In this document: positions 10,980 through 20,220 of the stretch, one piece after another
How positions within the stretch are numbered: the first letter of the stretch is position 1
How the letters are laid out: each line of letters starts with the position of its first letter
Assembly (NCBI RefSeq): GCF_011174705.1
Contig: NZ_JAANIJ010000001.1
Location: forward strand, 2,418,001-2,482,000
From: Tessaracoccus coleopterorum
GTDB lineage: Bacteria > Actinomycetota > Actinomycetes > Propionibacteriales > Propionibacteriaceae
Direction of reading: 5' to 3'
Length of the DNA stretch: 64,000 bases
Position numbers and translations under genes: made by a program
Notes under the pieces: generated by a model
The model's input: only the letters and a program-made list of their open reading frames with translations
Told to the model about the DNA's origin: nothing
Database searches by the model: none

Positions 10980-11010
10980 GAAGAAACCCCCTGCCACAGG
11001 GCAAGGGGTC
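10980..11010 (-). terminator. Intrinsic terminator of the tRNA-Ser gene
   Basis: On the minus strand the RNA forms a stem from ACCCCTTGCCC and GGCAGGGGGT closed by a 4-base loop, followed by TTTCTT. It starts 8 bases beyond the 3' end of the tRNA. Confidence 0.7.
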
Positions 11011-11017
11011 CGTTCCG

Positions 11018-11102
11018 CGGAGGATACGAGATTCGAACTCGTGAGGGCGTGAACCCAACCCGCTTTCCAAGCGAGCGCCATAGGCCTCTAGGCGAATCCT
11101 CC
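11018..11102 (-). tRNA. tRNA-Ser (anticodon GGA)
   Basis: Class II tRNA with a long variable arm. The acceptor stem pairs GGAGGAT (11102-11096) with ATCCTCC (11025-11019), discriminator G at 11018. The anticodon loop reads CTTGGAAAG, anticodon GGA (codons UCC/UCU). The T-arm holds GTTCGAATC. CCA is not encoded. A promoter and an intrinsic terminator flank it, so it is a single-gene unit. Confidence 0.95.
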
Positions 11103-11109
11103 GCCGGGA

Positions 11110-11139
11110 ACCTTACCGGAGTCTGCGGCGACTTTCCAA
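11110..11139 (-). promoter_or_regulatory. Promoter of tRNA-Ser
   Basis: On the minus strand, -35 TTGGAA (11139-11134), an 18-base spacer and -10 TAAGGT (11115-11110), placing transcription start close to the tRNA 5' end at 11102. Confidence 0.55.
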
Positions 11140-11211
11140 AACCTGCCGGCGAGGGTCGGGATGCGGCAAGGGGCGCGCCCCGAAGGACACGCCCTCACCT
11201 GCTGATCGGGA

Positions 11212-12338
11212 TCAGTTGTAGACGATCACCTTGTCTCCGACCTTCGCCAGGTCGAAGAGCCGGGCGAGCGCCGCCTTGTTGCGCACGTTGACGCAGCCGT
11301 GCGAGGCGCCGTTGTAACCGCGGGCGGCGAAGTCGGGCGAGTAGTGGATTGCCTGGCCACCGCTGAAGAACATCGCGTACGGCATGGCCGTGTGATAGAG
11401 GCTCGACACATGGTTGCGGGACTTCCAGTTCACCTGGAAGGCGCCGTTGCGGGTGGGCGTCAGTTCCGAACCGAAGCGGACGTCGAGGACGGTGTCGACC
11501 TTGCCGTTGACGACCCAGGCCATCTTGCGCTGGTTCTTCGAGATGCAGAACGCGCGACCGGTCATGCAGCGCCGGTCGAGGCGGAAGCCCTTCTGCACCA
11601 GCGGGCTGGTGATGACCGGGACGGGCTTGCCTGCGGTCGGGACGCCCGATGGCCGGGGAGCGGTGGCAGGGATGGTCTTCACCCAGGGGATGGTCGCGGT
11701 CTCGAACCGGACGATCCCGTTGAACACCCACTGGTCCTTCTGGACGATCTTGCCGTTGACGAGCGAGGCGACCGTTGCCACGGCGTAGGAACGGCAGGCG
11801 CCCCTACCGGTGGCGGGGGTGTCGCACTCGGAACGCCACCTGCGGCCGTCGGCGGCGGTCCAGGAACCGGTCTGCGCGAGCTTGTTGCCTGCCCAGACGG
11901 AGCGCGGGGAGGGCAGGTAGGTGAGGTTGTTGAACGTCCAGTTGTTCCGCGTGTACCACTGGCCCTTGGACAGGTAGACCGTCGAGCCGAAGATGCTGGT
12001 GCGGCAACGGATCGTGGTGGAGGAGTACGATCCGCACTCGGTGAACCAGTAGCGGCCGTTGACCAGGTGGTACCCGGGGTCACGTAGAGGGCCTGCTCAG
12101 GGGTGAGCTTCGGCGGTGTCGGCTTGGCCGACGCGGTCGGCTTGGGTGACGTGCTCGCGGTCGGCTTGGGCGACGTGCTCGCGGTCGGCTTGGGTGACGT
12201 GCTCGCGGTCGGCTTGGGCGACGCGGTGGGGCTTGCCGTCGGTCCGGGGCCCGGGACCCCGGTGTCGGCGGTGGCCGTCGGCGCGACCATCGACAGCGAC
12301 ATGGCGGCCGCTGCGACTGCGAAGAGCAACTTGCGCAT
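11212..12338 (-). CDS. Secreted L,D-transpeptidase (YkuD domain) with Ser/Pro/Thr linker and W/C-rich module (one frame slip)
   Basis: Exported cell-wall enzyme that forms 3-3 peptidoglycan cross-links or attaches proteins. Domain order in about 375 residues: signal peptide (MRKLLFAVAAAAMSLSMVAP), a linker of tandem SPKPTAST repeats, a ~125-residue Trp/Cys-rich module (11704-12086), then a C-terminal YkuD domain. The catalytic signature is HYSPDF followed by GASHGCVNVRN, with the nucleophilic Cys. The start at 12338 follows GGAGG. The frame slips at about 12072 inside the module (GGG for GGGG). The same module occurs in the LRR protein at 28371-29773 and the glycoside hydrolase at 33806-39250; its function is unknown. 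Confidence 0.9.
11704..12086 (-). other. W/C-rich extracellular module, copy A (in the L,D-transpeptidase)
   Basis: Encodes about 127 residues with four cysteines and many tryptophans. Fixed blocks in order: TPG.H.VNGR.W, then RCRTSI, WTFNNLTYLPSPRS, GSWTAADGRRWRSECDT, CRSYAV and WVFNGIVRF. Copies B (29302-29687) and C (33806-34214) share these blocks. I do not recognise a named domain. It lies between the linker and the catalytic domain here. Confidence 0.75.
12118..12225 (-). repeat. 24-base coding minisatellite (SPKPTAST linker)
   Basis: Three full 24-base units (12136-12159, 12160-12183, 12184-12207) differ by single C/T changes, with partial units on both sides. Each encodes eight residues of the SPKPTAST linker of the L,D-transpeptidase. 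It is a coding repeat, not a CRISPR array. Confidence 0.85.
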
Positions 12339-12485
12339 GGTGGTGGGATCCTCCTAGCGGTTCAACCGGGCCATCGTAATCCGGTGATCGGTTCAGAACT
12401 AATCACCCGGGTGGCCCCTGACACCCTCTACTACGCATTCCAGTGTGCCCGTGGTTGCATGCCGATACACAGCGGAAGCGTGGGG

Positions 12486-13467
12486 TCAGCCCGCAGCGAG
12501 ACGGGCGAGCGACCGTTCCGTTGCGGTGTGCAGATGCACCCGGCCCACAGGCCGGCCGTGCCCGAGCACGGGGTGGGGCGCCAGCGCGAGGAGTGCGTCG
12601 GTGGCCAGTCCCAGCGCGGCCAGGACGCCCACCAGCACGGGGATGTTGCCCCTGTGGTTGCCGTCGGCCGTCTTGACCGCGATGCCGGTGCCGTCGGGCA
12701 GTCCGGCGGCGAAGGCGCCCTCCGCACCGAGCTTGCAGACGAGCCCCGGCACCTCGTGGTGGAACACCACCTCGTCGCGCCGCGTGCCGGAGGCATGCTC
12801 GGGATACCTCCGGAAGGCATCGGCGATCGGCCGTGCCTCGCCGTCGTCCGCGGACGCCAGGCGGCCGAACGAACGGGCGAGCCCCGTCAGGGTGACGGCG
12901 AACGCCGGTGCCCCGCAGCCGTCGACGACCGGGTCTCCGACCGGCTCGCCCGTGTATTGGGCCAACGCGGCCCGGGTTGAGCGTTGTAACGGATGCGCAG
13001 CGTCGCGGTAGTCATGGAGCGACCAGCCAGCCCGCACGCAGGTGCGCAGCATGCCCGCGTGCTTGCCGGAGCAGTTGTGGGCAACCGGCTCCCTGCCGTG
13101 CCCCTGCCTGACCCACTCGACGAGTGCCTCCTCGTCCCAGGGCAGTGAAGGTGGCGTCTGCAGCGCGTCGACGGTGAGGCCGCAGCCCTCCAGGATCGAG
13201 ACGACAGCCTGCCTGTGGAAGGCCTCCCCGGCGTGTGAGGCCCCGACCAGCGCCAGTTCCGCACCGGTGACATCGAGTCCGCCGCGGAGCATCGCGATCG
13301 CCTGCACGGGCTTGACCGCGGAGCGGGGAGCGTCGGCGAGGTGACGTCGCCTACGGCGAGCCTGACGGTGCCGTCGGGCCCACCACCACCAGCGACCCGT
13401 GGTGTTGGGCCTCCAGATACGCGCCCCGCCAGACCTCCGTGAGCACCGGCTCCAAGCTGTTGACCAT
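12486..13467 (-). CDS. L-asparaginase, bacterial asparaginase II family (two frame slips)
   Basis: Hydrolyses L-asparagine to aspartate and ammonia; of the Asparaginase_II (PF06089-type) family found in actinobacteria and rhizobia, unrelated in fold motifs to E. coli AnsB. Repaired length about 327 residues. Family blocks: RSAVKPVQAIAML, VAHNCSGKHAGML and VVDGCGAPAFAVTL, whose Ser/Lys/Cys residues form the active-site region in this family. The start MVNSLEPVLTEVWRGAYLE at 13467 has TAGCCT seven bases upstream (leaderless). Slips at about 13325 and 13378 are short G/C runs near the N-terminus. Divergent from the SRP RNA gene. Confidence 0.88.
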
Positions 13468-13535
13468 GCCTGGCAGGCTACCGACTCCACAGGCGGTTGG
13501 ACGAGCCGGTCGGGCTATGGGCTAGACTCTCTTCA

Positions 13536-13624
13536 GGTTCCTCGCGCGGCGGTATCTCGCCCAACTCCCCAGGGTCGGAAGGCAGCAAGGGTAAGTGAGC
13601 TCTTCCGGGTGCGCGAGGGGCCCT
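13536..13624 (+). ncRNA. ffs: Signal recognition particle RNA, small bacterial type (4.5S)
   Basis: The diagnostic hairpin core CCCAGGGTCGGAAGGCAGCA lies at about 13567-13587, containing the conserved GGAAGCAGC-like internal loops that bind Ffh. Flanking arms CCTCGCGC (13540-13547) and GCGCGAGG (13611-13618) close the stem. A T run after 13621 (CCCTTTTTCT) acts as the terminator. A -10-like TAGACT sits at 13523-13528. Ends are approximate. Confidence 0.9.
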
Positions 13625-13658
13625 TTTTCTTCCCTCGCGAAGTGTCGGCGAGCTGAAT

Positions 13659-13664
13659 TAGGGT
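13659..13664 (+). promoter_or_regulatory. Leaderless -10 element for dnaX
   Basis: TAGGGT six bases before the GTG at 13671. It lies only about 35 bases after the SRP RNA terminator, so dnaX has its own promoter. Confidence 0.55.
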
Positions 13665-13670
13665 GAACGG

Positions 13671-15929
13671 GTGGACGACGAGCACGACGAGGATGAGTAC
13701 GGCCCGATCGACGAGAGCTACGGGTCGGCGGGTCTGCCCGGTTTCGGACCGATGGACGGACCCGGGCTCTTTGACGATCCCGAGCCGGGGCCGCTCCCCG
13801 TGGAGCAGACCGGGCCCGGCCTCTTCGCCGAGGATGAACCCGCTGAAGAACTCCCGGCACCCGCTCCGGCCACGCCCGCGCCGGTGAACGCCACCCGCCG
13901 CACCCCGCGCCCGAAGCGCCGCTCGCGCTCTACCGCAGGTACCGGCCCGACACGTTCGCCGAGGTGATCGGCCAGGACCATGTCACCGTCCCGCTGCAGC
14001 GCGCCCTCACCAACAACCGGGTCAACCACGCCTATCTCTTCTCCGGCCCGCGTGGCTGCGGCAAGACCACCTCGGCACGCATCCTCGCCCGCTGCCTGAA
14101 CTGCGAGCAGGGCCCGACGGCCACGCCGTGCGGTGTCTGCCTCTCCTGCACCGATCTCGCGCGGGGTGGGCCCGGTTCGATCGACGTCATCGAGATTGAC
14201 GCCGCGTCCCACGGCGGCGTCGACGACGCCCGGGACCTGCGCGAGCGCGCCTACTTCGCCCCCGTCGCGAGCCGCTACAAGATCTACATCATCGACGAGG
14301 CCCACATGGTCACGCCGCAGGGCTTCAACGCGCTGCTGAAGCTGGTCGAGGAGCCCCGCCGCACACCAAGTTCATCTTCGCCACCACAGAGCCCGAGAAG
14401 GTGATCGGCACCATCCGGTCACGCACGCACCACTATCCCTTCCGGCTCGTGCCGCCGAAGGTGCTGAGCGACTACCTCGCCCACCTCTGCGACGTGGAGG
14501 GGTCGAGGTCGACCACTCCGCCATCCCTCTGGTGGTGCGGGCGGGTGCCGGATCGGTGCGCGACTCGCTCTCGGTGCTGGACCAGCTCCTCGGCGGCGCG
14601 GGTGAGGAGGGCGTCAGCTACAGCCAGGCGGCAGCGCTGCTCGGCTACACCCCGACGCGCTCCTGGACGAGATCGTCGACGCCTTCGCCGCCGGAGACGC
14701 CGCGGGCGTGTTCCGGACCATCGACAAGGTGATCGAGGTCGGGCAGGACCCACGCCGGTTCGCGGAGGACCTGCTGCGTCGCCTCCGAGACCTGGTGATC
14801 CTCGCCGCCGTCCCGGAGGCCGCCACCAACGGCATCCTCGACGTGGCCGCCGACCAGGCCCAGCGCCTGCAGACCCAGGTCGCCGGGATGGGTACGGGCG
14901 AACTGACCCGCGCCGCAGAGGTGATCGCGACAGGCCTGACCGAGATGCGCGGCACGACGGCGCCGCGCCTCCACCTCGAGCTGATGTGCTCGCGGGTGCT
15001 GCTGCCGGGAGCCGATGCGCACGAGCGGGGCCTGCACGCCCGGATGGATCGCCTCGAGCGTCGCGTCGGCATGATGGGCGAGGCGCCGGCCGCCCCGGCC
15101 ACGGACTGGACGGACGTGGCGCCCACTACGGTCGCTCCGGTGGCGCCCACCCGGACGCAGACCCCGCGGCCGGTTCCGGCCGAGCCCACCCACCCGGTGC
15201 CGGCACGACCCGCAGGCCCCGCCCGGCCCGGCAGAGCCCGCGCCACCAGCCGACCCCATGCCCAGCCGCGGCCGACACCGGTGCCCGCCCCCGAGCCGAC
15301 CCAGGCTCCGCAGCAGACACAGCCGCCCGCCGACGCGTCCCCACGGCAGCGACCCGCGGGTGCCCCACCCGCGGGGACGGCGACGCCCGACCAGCAGACC
15401 GCCCCGACTGCCGAGGCGAGGCCGGCGAGGCAGGCCGCCACCGGCCAGCTCACCGCCACCGAGCTCCGTAGGGTCTGGCCCAACGTCCTGGAGGAGGTGA
15501 AGCGACGCCGCCGGTTCACCCACATGCTGCTCAGCCAGCACGCGCAGGTGATCGACGTCGCCGACGGCGCCCTCACCCTGGGATTCTCCGGATCGGGCCC
15601 GCGCGAGAACTTCGGTGCCGGGGGCAGTGTCGATGTCCTCGTCGACGCGCTCATCGAGGTGATCGGCGTCGAGTTGCGCATCAACCCGGTCGTCTCGGGG
15701 CCGCCCCCGTCGAGTCACACGCAGAGCAGCGTCCCCCAGGTGCGCCGGTGGTGCCCGTCGAGCGGCCCGAGGCCGCCTCAGCGCCCCCGCCGCCGCCCCA
15801 CCGCCGGAGGTGGAGGCGGAGGTCTCCACCGACGACGAGGTGCTTGACGCCACGCACAATGCCGAGGAACTGCTGAGCAACACGTTCGCCGCCGAGCTCA
15901 TCGCGGTGCGTGAGGCCGACGAGCGCTGA
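13671..15929 (+). CDS. dnaX: DNA polymerase III subunit gamma/tau, DnaX (six frame slips)
   Basis: Clamp-loader ATPase subunit of the replisome. Repaired length about 754 residues: an acidic N-terminal extension (VDDEHDEDEYG start, rich in Asp/Glu/Pro), the AAA+ domain beginning ALYRRYRPDTFAEVIGQDHV, Walker A GPRGCGKTTS, a four-Cys zinc module (CLNCEQG to CLSC), Walker B YIIDEAHM, sensor FIFATTEPEKV, then a long Pro/Ala/Thr-rich linker and a C-terminal domain. The slips at about 13910, 14353, 14498, 14651, 15706 and 15798 are each one base short in a G/C run. They scatter through the gene, unlike the single A-rich programmed slip known in E. coli dnaX. Followed by ybaB and recR. Confidence 0.93.
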
Positions 15930-15974
15930 AGCGCTCGTATGCTTGAGTGCCCAAGGGAAACGACAGGAGAAGAG

Positions 15975-16283
15975 ATGTTTGGTGACTTCGATCTGAACTC
16001 GCTGATGCAGCAGGCCCAGAAGATCCAGAGCGACGTGGAGCGCGCCCAGCGCGAGCTGTCGACCAAGGAGTTCGAGGCCTCCGCAGGCGGCGACCTCGTC
16101 ACCGTACGCATCAACGGCCGCGGCGAGCTGCAGCACGTCGACATCAAGCCCGAGGCATGGGACCCGGAGGATCCCGACACCCTCTCCGCGCTTCTGATCG
16201 CCGCCTTCCGCGCCGCGAAGTCCGAGGCGGACGCCGCCATGGAGGCGGCGATGCCCGACCTGCCGCAGATCCCGGGAATGTGA
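15975..16283 (+). CDS. ybaB: YbaB/EbfC family nucleoid-associated protein
   Basis: Small DNA-binding dimer of about 102 residues, intact. Starts MFGDFDLNSLMQQAQKIQSD behind AGGAGA; the N-terminal helix and the block LVTVRINGRGELQHVDI are typical of EbfC/YbaB. The dnaX-ybaB-recR order is conserved across many bacteria and implies a replication/recombination role. Located 45 bases after dnaX and 13 bases before recR, so probably co-transcribed. Confidence 0.93.
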   Translation: MFGDFDLNSLMQQAQKIQSDVERAQRELSTKEFEASAGGDLVTVRINGRGELQHVDIKPEAWDPEDPDTLSALLIAAFRAAKSEADAAMEAAMPDLPQIPGM

Positions 16284-16296
16284 GGCCGGCCCACCC

Positions 16297-16909
16297 GTGT
16301 ATGACGGCCCCATCCAGGAACTGATCGACGAACTGAGCCGCCTACCCGGGATCGGGCCGCGCGGCGCCTCCCGGATCGCGTTCCACCTCCTCGACGCACC
16401 TGAGGAGGATGTTCTTGCGCTGGCCGATGTGCTGCGGCGCCTCAAGGAGTCGTCCCGGTTCTGTGAGGTCTGCTTCAACATCTCGTCCGAGGAGCGCTGC
16501 CGCATCTGCCGCGACCCGCGGCGCGACCGCACCCAGGTGTGCGTCGTAGAGGAGTCCAAGGACGTCGTCGCGATTGAACGCACCAACGAGTTCCGTGGGC
16601 TCTACCACGTGCTCGGCGGAGCGATCTCGCCCATCGACGGCAAGGGCCTGCGGACCTCCACACCCGCGAGCTGTTCCAGCGGCTCGCCGACGGTGAGGTG
16701 CAGGAGGTCATCCTGGCCACCGATCCCGACACGCAGGGTGAGGCCACCGCCGCGTACCTGAGCCGCATGCTGCGTGACTTCGGGGTCCGCGTCACGCGCC
16801 CGCGAGCGGGCTTCCCGTTGGCGGCGACATCGAGTACGCCGACCAGGTCACCCTCGGCAGGGCCTTCGAGGGGCGCCGCGCGATGTTCGAGCCCGAGAGG
16901 GTCCTCTGA
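16297..16909 (+). CDS. recR: Recombination protein RecR (two frame slips)
   Basis: Works with RecO (and RecF) to load RecA at gaps. Repaired length 204 residues, typical. Contains the helix-hairpin-helix [17 protein letters not shown], the four-Cys zinc finger (FCEVCFN to CRICRD) and the Toprim domain ([14 protein letters not shown], then [14 protein letters not shown]). It starts with GTG at 16297. Slips at about 16648 and 16799 are short C runs; repaired, the protein ends AMFEPERVL at 16909. Confidence 0.93.
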
Positions 16910-17825
16910 GTTCCCTCATCCCGGCCGACTTCCACGCGCTGCTCGGTGGTCGGGCCGCCGACGAGGAGGGGGAGTCTCCGGCGCCGACTGGCTGGTGCGC
17001 CTGCCGCATCTCATCGAGAGCCACCTCGAGCGCTGGACGCTCCGGCCGGACGGGGCAGCCTGGCACGGCGAATGCGCCATGGTGCTGCCTGTCGTCGACG
17101 GCGACGGCCGGCAGGCGGCCCTCAAGCTGACGTGGCCCCACGCGGAGGCGACCCACGAACATCTCGCGCTCCGGATCTGGGACGGTCGGGGGCCGTCCGG
17201 CTCATCGCCGCGCACCCGGCGGAGCAGGTGCTGCTCCTCGAACGTCTGGACGGCGACCGGACGCTCAACGACGTGCCCATCCTCGAGGCGTGTGAGGTGA
17301 TCGGTCGCCTCTTCGGTGAGCTCGACCGGCCCGCCCCGCCGCAGATCCCGCCCCTCGCGACGAAGGCGATCCGCTGGCGTGGGCAGTTCGCGGCCCTTCC
17401 TCCGCTGGTGCCGAGACGGCTCGTCGAGCAGGCGGCCTCGACCCTCGACGACCTGCTCCTCGGACCGGCCCCGGCCCGGTTGGTCCATGAGGACCTGCAT
17501 GACGCAAATGTGCTCGCCGCGACCCGCGCCGAGTGGTTGGCCATCGACCCCAAACCCGTGTCGGGGGAGTGGGCCTACGCCGTCGCGCCGATCGTCTGGA
17601 ACCGTGCGGGGTAACCGCACGGGCCGGGTCGCCGCGCACCCACGTGCGGCTGCGCGCGGAGATCGTCGCCGACACCGCGGGTCTCGACCTCGACCGCGTG
17701 ATGGCGTGGACGTTCGTGCGGCTCGTCCTCAACGCGGTGTGGGCTGCCGATCTCGCCCGGCTTCCGGCGACTTCCTGGGCCGGATGATCGCCCTCGCGAA
17801 GGCATTTGCCGACGGCGTTGAGTGA
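16906..17825 (+). CDS. Aminoglycoside/hydroxyurea phosphotransferase family kinase (four frame slips)
   Basis: Kinase of the APH(6)/hydroxyurea phosphotransferase family (PF04655-type), which includes streptomycin 6-kinases; many chromosomal members have no known drug substrate. Repaired length is about 307 residues. The catalytic loop is [12 protein letters not shown] and the metal-binding block is [15 protein letters not shown]. The start is unclear: the frame [12 protein letters not shown] has no ATG or GTG near the recR stop, so the coordinate (a CTG overlapping recR) is approximate. Slips at about 16971, 17189, 17609 and 17758. Downstream of recR, likely co-transcribed. Calling it a resistance gene would go beyond the evidence. 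Confidence 0.8.
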
Positions 17826-17926
17826 GCCCGACCACCTGATTCCCGGAATCCGACGACTTTGTCGGTGGCTGCACCTATTGTCTGTCGTGCAGGCCCCAAC
17901 CGCGGAAGCGAAGGAAGGTGAAAGGC

Positions 17927-18336
17927 ATGTCGATCCTGCTCAACCCCTATCTGGCGCTCGATGGCACCTGTCGCGAGGCCATGGAATTCTACCGTTTCTT
18001 GCTCGGCGGGGAACTCTCCGTCATGACGTTCGGCGAGGCGCAGGGAGGCGCCCAGTTCCCGGGGTCGGACCGTGTGATGCACGCCAGCCTCACCACCGAT
18101 GACGGCATGGTCATCTTCGGAAGCGACACCATGGATGGAATGCCTCAGACGGTGGGCGATACGGTCGCCATGTCGATCTCCGGCAGCGATGAGCGACTCC
18201 CGTCCTTCCACGCCGGGCTTGCCGAGGGCGGGGCCGTGCTCGTCCCGTTCGAGAAGCAGATGTGGGGGACACCTATGGCATGGTCCGTGACCGGTTCGGC
18301 GTGCTCTGGCACGTGAACCTGGTCGCCGACCAGTGA
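17927..18336 (+). CDS. VOC superfamily (PhnB/glyoxalase-like) protein, one frame slip
   Basis: 136-residue protein of the PhnB-like branch of the vicinal oxygen chelate fold; members often have no assigned reaction. Begins MSILLNPYLALDGTCREAM and shows the family blocks FYRFLLGGEL and VMHASLTTDDGMVIFGSD; the C-terminal strand block RFGVLWHVN is recovered after adding one G at about 18264-18268 (GGGGGG expected). The start at 17927 has AAAGG five bases upstream; a GTG at 17918 is possible. No catalytic assignment is justified. Confidence 0.82.
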
Positions 18337-18340
18337 GGTA

Positions 18341-18357
18341 GGCCGCGGCAAGCGGCC
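18341..18357. terminator. GC hairpin after the VOC gene (probable terminator)
   Basis: GGCCGC (18341-18346) pairs with GCGGCC (18352-18357) around a 5-base loop, starting four bases after the VOC stop codon. No T run follows. It is the first of three consecutive hairpins before the ABC operon. Confidence 0.4.
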
Positions 18358-18363
18358 CACCGA

Positions 18364-18381
18364 CCGGCGGGAGACCGCCGG
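18364..18381. other. GC hairpin with GAGA tetraloop
   Basis: CCGGCGG (18364-18370) pairs perfectly with CCGCCGG (18375-18381) around the loop GAGA, a GNRA-type tetraloop on the plus strand. Second of three hairpins in this gap. Confidence 0.45.
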
Positions 18382-18385
18382 GCAG

Positions 18386-18450
18386 CGGCGCCACCTTCGT
18401 CAGGGGCTGGTCCGGATTGGGACGGCTCAGGGGGAACGAAGGTGGCGCCG
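18386..18450. other. 15-base inverted repeat with a 35-base spacer
   Basis: CGGCGCCACCTTCGT (18386-18400) is the exact reverse complement of 18436-18450. The long spacer is larger than in a normal terminator. It ends 32 bases before the -10 of the ABC operon, so it could be a terminator, an operator or a regulatory RNA fold; I cannot decide. Confidence 0.6.
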
Positions 18451-18481
18451 TCTTCGCGTCCGGCCGGTCTCATCGTGCGTG

Positions 18482-18487
18482 TAGTGT
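18482..18487 (+). promoter_or_regulatory. Leaderless -10 element for the ABC exporter operon
   Basis: TAGTGT seven bases before the GTG at 18495; no ribosome site is visible. Confidence 0.5.
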
Positions 18488-18494
18488 GCCCCGC

Positions 18495-19415
18495 GTGGAG
18501 CCAGTGATTTCTGCCCGAAGCCTCACGAAGCGCTACGGCGACTTCGTCGCGGTCGACGGCATCGACTTCGACATCGCCCCGGGGAGTCGTTCGGCTTCCT
18601 CGGCCCCAACGGCGCGGGCAAGTCCACGACGATGCGGATGATCGCGGCCACCTCGACCCGCACCTCAGGCGAGCTGACTGTGCTGGGGTTGGACACCAAT
18701 CACCACGGCCCCGAGATCCGCGCCCAGCTCGGCATCGTCCCGCAGGGCGACCTGCTCGACGAGGAACTGCGGGTGATCGACAACCTCATCGTCTACGGAG
18801 GCTACTTCGCCCTGCCCGCGCCTACGTCAGGGAACGCGCCGAGCAGCTCCTCGACTTCGCCCAGCTCCGGGAGAAGCGGACGGCCAGGGTCGACGGTCTC
18901 TCCGGCGGCATGAGACGGCGCCTGACGATCGCCCGTGGCCTGATCAACAACCCCGGGTGATGCTGCTCGACGAGCCGACCACCGGGCTTGATCCGCAGGC
19001 CCGTCACATCCTGTGGGACCGGCTGTTCCGGTTGAAGGAGGAGGGAACGACCCTGGTCGTGACGACCCATTTCATGGACGAGGCCGAACAGTTGTGCGAC
19101 AGGCTCGTCGTCGTGGACAAGGGTCGGATCGTGGCCGAGGGATCCCCGTCGAAGTTGATCCGGGACTACTCGACCCGCGAGGTGCTGGAGGTCCGGTTCG
19201 GGTCGGGCCGCAACGAGCAGGCGGCACGCGCGCTCGAGGGGGTCGGGAGCCGCCGTGAGGTGCTCGCCGACCGCATCCTGATCTACGACGACTTCGGGGA
19301 ACAGGCGCTTCAGCGGGTCGTCGAGCTCGGCTTGAGCCCCATCGCCTCGCTGGTGCGCCGCTCCTCGTTGGAAGATGTCTTCCTCCGGCTCACCGGCAGG
19401 AGCCTCATCGAATGA
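18495..19415 (+). CDS. ABC exporter ATP-binding protein, DrrA/NodI type (three frame slips)
   Basis: ATPase of an ABC-2 type exporter. Repaired length is about 307 residues. Walker A is GPNGAGKSTTM, Q-loop IVPQGDLLDEEL, signature LSGGMRRRLTIARGL, Walker B VMLLDEPTTGLDP, H-loop VVTTHFMDEAE. The C-terminal ~80 residues (after EGSPSKLIRDY) are the extension usual in NodI/DrrA-type subunits. Slips at about 18581, 18819 and 18952 are each one base short. It overlaps the first permease by ATGA and, with two permeases, forms a three-gene operon. Cargo unknown; lipids, polysaccharide or drugs are all possible for this class. Confidence 0.9.
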
Positions 19416-20220
19416 AATTCGACGGGGTCGCCGACGTCGCCCGCGTGCGCAGGTGGGGCTGGTGGGCGGTCGTGGCGCACCGCGCGCTGCTGGTGCGCAG
19501 CTACTGGCCGACGATGCTGCTCACCGGCATCGGCTCGCCGTTCCTGTACCTGCTGGGGATGGGCGTCGGCCTCGGCGTCCTGGTCGACGCGGGAGAGGGA
19601 ATCGAGGGCGTGGACTACCTCACGTTCGTGGCCCCCGCACTCGTGATGGCCACCGCGATGCAGGTGTCCGCCCAGGAGAACACCTACGGGGTGTTCGGCG
19701 GCTTCAAGTGGTCCAACACGTTCACCGCGATGCGGCTGACCCCGATGAGCCCGGCGCAGATGGCGCTCGGCTACCAGGTCTCGGTGCTGGTGCGGGTCGT
19801 ACCGATGATCGTGTTCTACATCGTCGCGCTCCTCGTCTTCGGGATCGGTGACCCCTGGGTGCGCTGCTCCTGCTCCCGATCGGGATGCTGCTGTCGTTGA
19901 CCGTGGGGTTTTCGGTGATGGCATGGGTGGCCACACAGCGCGACGACCGGGGGCAGCTCTCCTTCGTGGAGCGGTTCGTCATCGTCCCCCTGACGCTGTT
20001 CTCGGGCACCTACTTTCCGCTCGCCACGCTGCCCGGGCCGCTGCAACCCATCGGCTGGGTGTCCCCGCTGTGGCACGCGGCCGAACTGGGCCGGGTCGTG
20101 CTCTACGGCGCGCCCGCCACCCAGGGGATGATCGCCGTCCACCTCGGCTACCTGGCGGCCCTTGCCTTCGTGGCCGCGTGGGTCTGCGTGCGTGTGTTCC
20201 GGAAGAGGCTGGACCAGTGA
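19412..20220 (+). CDS. ABC-2 type exporter permease, first subunit (one frame slip)
   Basis: About 269 residues with six predicted hydrophobic stretches, in the NodJ-like ABC2 membrane family. Visible blocks: MLLTGIGSPFLYLLGMGVGLG near the N-terminus, a FVAPALVMATAMQ helix and the closing helix YLAALAFVAAWVCVRVF. The frame slips at about 19857 (TGGGG expected). It starts on the ATG overlapping the ATPase stop and its own stop overlaps the GTG of the second permease, so translation is coupled throughout. Confidence 0.85.

Noticed and set aside
12118-12225. Possible CRISPR array
   Set aside because: The repeats are back-to-back with no unique spacers and are in frame with a Ser/Pro/Thr linker. 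The same argument rejects 34230-34316.
13671-15929. Programmed frameshift producing gamma and tau from dnaX
   Set aside because: There are six breaks at G/C runs spread over the gene, without the A-rich slippery site and stem-loop used in E. coli. They match the window-wide error pattern.
14645-16399. Long minus-strand open frame of about 580 codons over dnaX
   Set aside because: It lies antisense to clear DnaX coding sequence and its translation is low-complexity Arg/Ser/Ala, as expected from high-GC shadow frames. The same applies to long frames opposite the RsmC-like, glycoside hydrolase and amidohydrolase genes.
16906-17825. Acquired aminoglycoside-resistance gene
   Set aside because: It lies in a conserved core cluster, has the same base composition as its neighbours and no mobile element nearby; many chromosomal family members do not confer resistance.
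18337-18482. Insertion-sequence footprint (inverted repeats)
   Set aside because: No transposase or target duplication is present and the inverted repeat is within an ordinary intergenic gap.
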